From assembly GCF_024129735.1 (NCBI RefSeq), contig NZ_JAMXXK010000033.1, forward strand, positions 1 to 41,682: DNA of 41,682 nt, in the 5' to 3' direction. Below, piece after piece: positions 39,001 to 41,682 of this stretch. Position 1 is the first letter of the stretch; the number at the start of each line of letters is the position of its first letter. Source of the stretch: Acinetobacter lwoffii. Lineage in GTDB: Bacteria > Pseudomonadota > Gammaproteobacteria > Pseudomonadales > Moraxellaceae. The translations under genes were made by a program, and so were the position numbers. A model generated the notes under the pieces. It was not told the origin of the DNA, made no database searches, and saw only the letters and a list, made by a program, of their open reading frames with translations.

Positions 39001-39073
39001 TTTGTCCGATATTGTCTGATCCTATTTGACCCCATATTTGCTCTTTGCGGGTAAATATTGGGAAAATTTACCC
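39001..39073. promoter_or_regulatory. Repeat-rich control region before the integrase
   Basis: Two imperfect 10-base direct repeats stand back to back (TTTGTCCGAT at 39001-39010, ATTGTCTGAT at 39011-39020). Then comes an inverted repeat GGGTAAAT (39049-39056) / ATTTACCC (39066-39073), with a further TGGGTAA near 39094. These could be integrase arm-type or excisionase sites, or an operator; no clean promoter is seen. Confidence 0.4.
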
Positions 39074-39105
39074 AGAAATTAATACATCAATTATGGGTAA
39101 TCGAC

Positions 39106-40248
39106 ATGCCACTTACAGATACTGAATGCAGAAAAGCACAGCCGAAAGATAAACAGTATCGTCTTTCGGATTTACATGGTTTATCCCTCATCATTACCAC
39201 CAAAGGTCAAAAATATTGGAATGTACGCGTCACTGTCCATGGTGAACGTAAGTCTGAATCGCTTGGCCCATATCCAGATTTAAGCTTAAAAAAGGCAAGG
39301 GAGCTTGCATATGAGCTTAAGCATCGATACTCACGTTCAGTATTGCATGAAGACTTAAAGCCCTATTTCGAAGAAGTTGCAGAAGATTGGTTTAATAATC
39401 AAAAAGAAACCTGGTCATCCAAACACATCAGTAATGTTCGAGCTTCATTGGATGAGCTTTATATTGCTCTTGCTAATAAGCGTATTAATCAGATTCAGGC
39501 ACCTGAGATTCTGCAGATCATTAAGAAGATTGAAGCTAGAGGCTCGCTTGAAATTGCAAAACGGACCTTATCTCGTTGCGGCATGGTCATGAAGTACGCC
39601 ATTGCGCATGGCTATCGCTATGACAATCCGGCAGGTGATTTAGTCTACGCCCTCAAGAATAAAAGGGTCAAAAACCTGGCTTCGCTTTCTGCCTCTGAGA
39701 TGCCTGAATTTCTTAGACGTATTAAGGCTTATCCTGCCGATGCTCAAACACATCATGCCATTGTCCTGATTATGCTGACAGGCGTTCGGGTCAGTGAGTT
39801 ACTACAAGCACGCTGGGAAGAATTTGATCTGGAGGGGCGTAAGTGGGATATCCCTGAAGAGCGGATGAAGAACCGACTTTCACATCGTGTGCCGTTGACG
39901 GACATGATGATTGCCGAGCTTCAGGCTTTGAGACTTACCCATAATCAGGAACTGCTATTTCCCCATCGTTTAAATAACAAAGAACCTATGCGTAGCGAGT
40001 CTATTTTGGCTGTGATCAAGCGTTCGGGCTATGCAGGTCGGATGACCACACATGGTTTTAGATCGCTATTTAGTACAGTCGTAAACGAATCGAATCTGTT
40101 TAATCCAGATGCCATTGAACGCCAGCTTGCTCATGTGCCTCAAAATAGAATTCGTTCGGCATATAACCGAGCGCAATATTGGGATGAGCGGGTGAGATTG
40201 ATGCAGTGGTATGGGGAGCAGGTAGAAGGATGGATGGCTCAGTATTGA
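39106..40248 (+). CDS. P4-type tyrosine integrase of a genomic island
   Basis: A site-specific tyrosine recombinase of 380 residues. The N-terminal DUF4102-like arm-binding domain reads LTDTECRKAQPKDKQYRLSD, then LGPYPDLSLKKARELA. The catalytic set appears complete: Arg228 (LTGVRVSELLQARWEEFD), Lys near 255, His316-x-x-Arg319 (THGFRS), His343 (LAHV) and nucleophile Tyr353 (SAYNRAQYW). It resembles integrases of P4-like phages and pathogenicity islands that use tRNA or tmRNA genes. ATG 39106 is chosen because it begins MPLTDTECRKAQP, the normal family start; an upstream TTG at 39058 lies within the inverted repeat. The gene looks intact, so the island may still be mobile. Confidence 0.94.
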   Translation: MPLTDTECRKAQPKDKQYRLSDLHGLSLIITTKGQKYWNVRVTVHGERKSESLGPYPDLSLKKARELAYELKHRYSRSVLHEDLKPYFEEVAEDWFNNQKETWSSKHISNVRASLDELYIALANKRINQIQAPEILQIIKKIEARGSLEIAKRTLSRCGMVMKYAIAHGYRYDNPAGDLVYALKNKRVKNLASLSASEMPEFLRRIKAYPADAQTHHAIVLIMLTGVRVSELLQARWEEFDLEGRKWDIPEERMKNRLSHRVPLTDMMIAELQALRLTHNQELLFPHRLNNKEPMRSESILAVIKRSGYAGRMTTHGFRSLFSTVVNESNLFNPDAIERQLAHVPQNRIRSAYNRAQYWDERVRLMQWYGEQVEGWMAQY

Positions 40249-40263
40249 GCCTTTCCTTTCTAG

Positions 40264-41277
40264 TTACTTATAGTCTTTATATTCTTCATATTCCTTATTA
40301 ATCAATTTTTCTAGAAGTTCTGATTCAGAAATATTGTAAAGCTCTGCTAATTCTTTCAATCGAACTTTTGTATTTTTTCTTAAGGGTAAGTGAAATTTCT
40401 TTTTAAGATTATCCTTATTTTTTAATCTAAAAACATTTTGCTGCCATGCTTTTTTAAGTTTATTTAAATCATTAATATACTTTTCTCTATTATGAATATA
40501 AAGATCGTCAAAATAAGCATAGATATAATTTTCATGTAACTTTTCTTTTTCAAAAAGAAATTGAGGGAAAACATTGTATTCAAAATTTTTATCAATATAG
40601 CTTTTACTCCACTCTATAAAATCTTTATTCTTAATGTATTTATTTAGATTTATTTTTTCTTTTATTATTTTATCAAAATCAGCAATATATTCTTCCAAGT
40701 CTAAATTTTTTTGAATGATATTGTGCGTTATTTCGGGGTTTAAATAAATCAAAGCTAAAATAAAAATTCTAGGATTATTAATGTTTTTATGAACTTTATG
40801 ATTGTCGTTTTGTCTAAGTATTTTAGGGTTGTGGGCGGATTTGTGTATTATATTATTATTAATTTGACTTGATGTTTCTGAGTTTTTTAATTTTTTAAAT
40901 GTACTTTCTCTAATAAAAATAGGTATATCGTAGTCTTGGGTGAATCTATTAATTAAGAACCAACATAATCTGTCATCCTTTAGGTGTAGATTAATATCTA
41001 TATTTAAAGTATATTCTTCCTGTTCTTTATGACAATTCTTAATAAAGATATTTATTTCTTCTTCTTCAAGTTTAGATAAAGTTGTTTTTATATAATCAAA
41101 TAAATATTCATAAGAATATTTTTCATTATAAAAATTGAAAAAATCACGAGGGGTGTAATTATTAGTGCTAGCCACTTTCCAAGCTATCCATACATACTCA
41201 TGCTCTTTAAAACCTCTTAAAAGTTTGTCAATCAAAAGCCCTTTACGGATATTGTGATTTACTGAAGTTAAGCCCAT
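40264..41277 (-). CDS. Unrecognised AT-rich island protein with apparent C-terminal ribbon-helix-helix domain
   Basis: I do not recognise this 337-residue protein. It is rich in Lys, Asn, Ile, Glu and Tyr, and its DNA is far more AT-rich than the backbone, a sign of transfer. No signal peptide or membrane helix is visible. The first 130 residues look helical, for example FKEHEYVWIAWKVASTNNYT. A polar Asn/His-rich stretch (about 133-165) may be a linker. The C-terminal 45 residues look like a ribbon-helix-helix fold: a basic lead, strand KFHLPLR, helix NTKVRLKELAELYN, turn and helix SESELLEKLINKEYEEY. That layout, a long helical domain followed by a basic patch and RHH, recalls MatP, but this is analogy only. 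The gene converges on the integrase with 15 bases between stops, and its promoter is buried in AGTATT repeats, which suggests a self-regulated DNA-binding protein of the island. Confidence 0.7.
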   Translation of the reverse strand: MGLTSVNHNIRKGLLIDKLLRGFKEHEYVWIAWKVASTNNYTPRDFFNFYNEKYSYEYLFDYIKTTLSKLEEEEINIFIKNCHKEQEEYTLNIDINLHLKDDRLCWFLINRFTQDYDIPIFIRESTFKKLKNSETSSQINNNIIHKSAHNPKILRQNDNHKVHKNINNPRIFILALIYLNPEITHNIIQKNLDLEEYIADFDKIIKEKINLNKYIKNKDFIEWSKSYIDKNFEYNVFPQFLFEKEKLHENYIYAYFDDLYIHNREKYINDLNKLKKAWQQNVFRLKNKDNLKKKFHLPLRKNTKVRLKELAELYNISESELLEKLINKEYEEYKDYK

Positions 41278-41291
41278 TTTTATTAATTACC

Positions 41292-41346
41292 TGTAGTATT
41301 TCTTGTAGTATTTATACTAATATTTTCTCTAGTATTTTTCAATACT
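41292..41346 (-). promoter_or_regulatory. Promoter and operator-like repeat cluster of the RHH-like gene
   Basis: On the minus strand, TTGAAA (41337-41342), 17 bases, then TAGTAT (41314-41319) form a plausible promoter. Around and inside it, the AGTATT half-site recurs: direct copies TGTAGTATT at 41292 and 41304 (12 bases apart), a palindrome TAGTA-TTTA-TACTA (41306-41319) covering the -10, and a palindrome AGTATT-TTTC-AATACT (41331-41346) covering the -35. Binding here would block transcription of the gene. Confidence 0.6.
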
Positions 41347-41682
41347 GAAGTCACCTTGAATGCTTAAAAATATTAGCTTATGGACATTTTTATTAGCTAT
41401 TAATTAGGTTTTAGCTTAACTCTAGCTTTTTTGAGACTCGATCCTACATGAATTTAAGCATAGAGCAGGGAGGAAAAGTTTTTCATGTGGAGAATAGGTA
41501 CTGCACTACAGGAGGAATTTGGACTCCCTAGAGCTTTGGTTATATATATTATCTTTTATTAGCTAACACCTGATTGAGAAGTAAAAATTATGGTGGTGTT
41601 TCAAAAAGTATGCTGACATTAAATGAAGCCATTATTGATGTAAAAAAAGGTTAAGTCGAAAGCTTTAAAATGGTTTTCAATC
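41347..41682. other. Accessory AT-rich region without a recognisable gene
   Basis: No ORF of convincing length. A cluster of TTAGCT hexamers occurs at 41373, 41393 and 41411, with CTAGCT at 41422 and another TTAGCT at 41559. A strong ribosome-site-like AGGAGGAA near 41510 is followed only by a 15-codon TTG frame. ATG 41610 opens a 14-codon frame. The next island gene probably begins beyond the window. Confidence 0.4.

Noticed and set aside
38829..39035. Minus-strand ORF with the phrase VEVAGVEPAS
   Set aside because: It is the antisense of the tmRNA 3' end and its terminator. This phrase is a well-known false prediction opposite tRNA and tmRNA genes.
41590..41654. Two very short ORFs near the window end (8 and 14 codons)
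   Set aside because: Too short, with no ribosome site at proper distance; the strong AGGAGG near 41510 does not lead to an ATG.
40264..41682. CRISPR-like repeat array
   Set aside because: The repeats are 6-9 bases with irregular spacing and inverted copies, unlike CRISPR repeats; no cas gene is present.

Overview
The window looks like a chromosomal segment of an Acinetobacter species (Moraxellaceae, Gammaproteobacteria). The evidence is the character of the proteins (an ABZJ_00895-type membrane protein, a PA4642-family protein, a Pseudomonas-type Mg-dependent HemB, the minCDE, pilTU and fur-bamE arrangements) and an AT-leaning housekeeping codon use. From position 1 to about 38,560 it is almost entirely backbone. 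From about 38,924 to the end it is accessory DNA inserted behind the tmRNA gene.

Layout. 1-236 is the 3' end of an EF-Tu gene. 412-1905 holds a predicted metal-dependent hydrolase and rimI. 1921-4544 (minus) holds the N-degron transferases bpt and aat, with trxB in its own unit. 4794-7853 is ftsK. 7916-10267 (minus) holds a PA4642-family gene and minE-minD-minC, with a MITE-like cloverleaf repeat between the PA4642-family gene and minE. 10427-12441 (minus) pairs a YihG-like acyltransferase with a membrane protein that resembles a pore-less voltage sensor. 12688-18740 (plus) holds an OmpA-family lipoprotein, rep, dut, a phosphomannomutase and argB. 18873-22007 (plus) holds a class II glutamine amidotransferase, a bacteriohemerythrin, an NSS-like transporter and a coupled rnfH. 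22108-23056 is divergent bamE/fur. 23124-25313 (minus) is pilT-pilU, followed by yggS (plus). 26158-32137 (minus) is sbcD-sbcC with an OafA-type acyltransferase attached. 32601-34126 (plus) holds an ABZJ_00895-type protein and a TIGR01777 oxidoreductase. 34115-36268 (minus) is hemB-thiO. A thioesterase and glpK lead to ssrA (tmRNA) at 38565-38923.

The genes are mostly housekeeping: translation quality and protein turnover (EF-Tu, RimI, Aat/Bpt, tmRNA), cell division (FtsK, MinCDE), DNA repair and nucleotide pool (Rep, SbcCD, Dut), envelope (BamE, lipoprotein, acyltransferases), and twitching motility (PilTU).

The accessory end starts exactly at the CCA end of tmRNA, a classic integration site. 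It carries a complete P4-type tyrosine integrase and, convergent to it, a strikingly AT-rich gene for an unrecognised 337-residue protein with an apparent C-terminal ribbon-helix-helix DNA-binding fold. The promoter of that gene is embedded in a cluster of direct and inverted AGTATT repeats, which suggests autoregulation. A second short-repeat cluster (TTAGCT) lies just beyond. The far end of the island is outside the window, so its cargo cannot be judged. The most interesting leads are this repressor-like protein and its operator cluster, the voltage-sensor-like protein, the cloverleaf repeat beside minE, and an orphan minus-strand terminator that may mark an unannotated small RNA.
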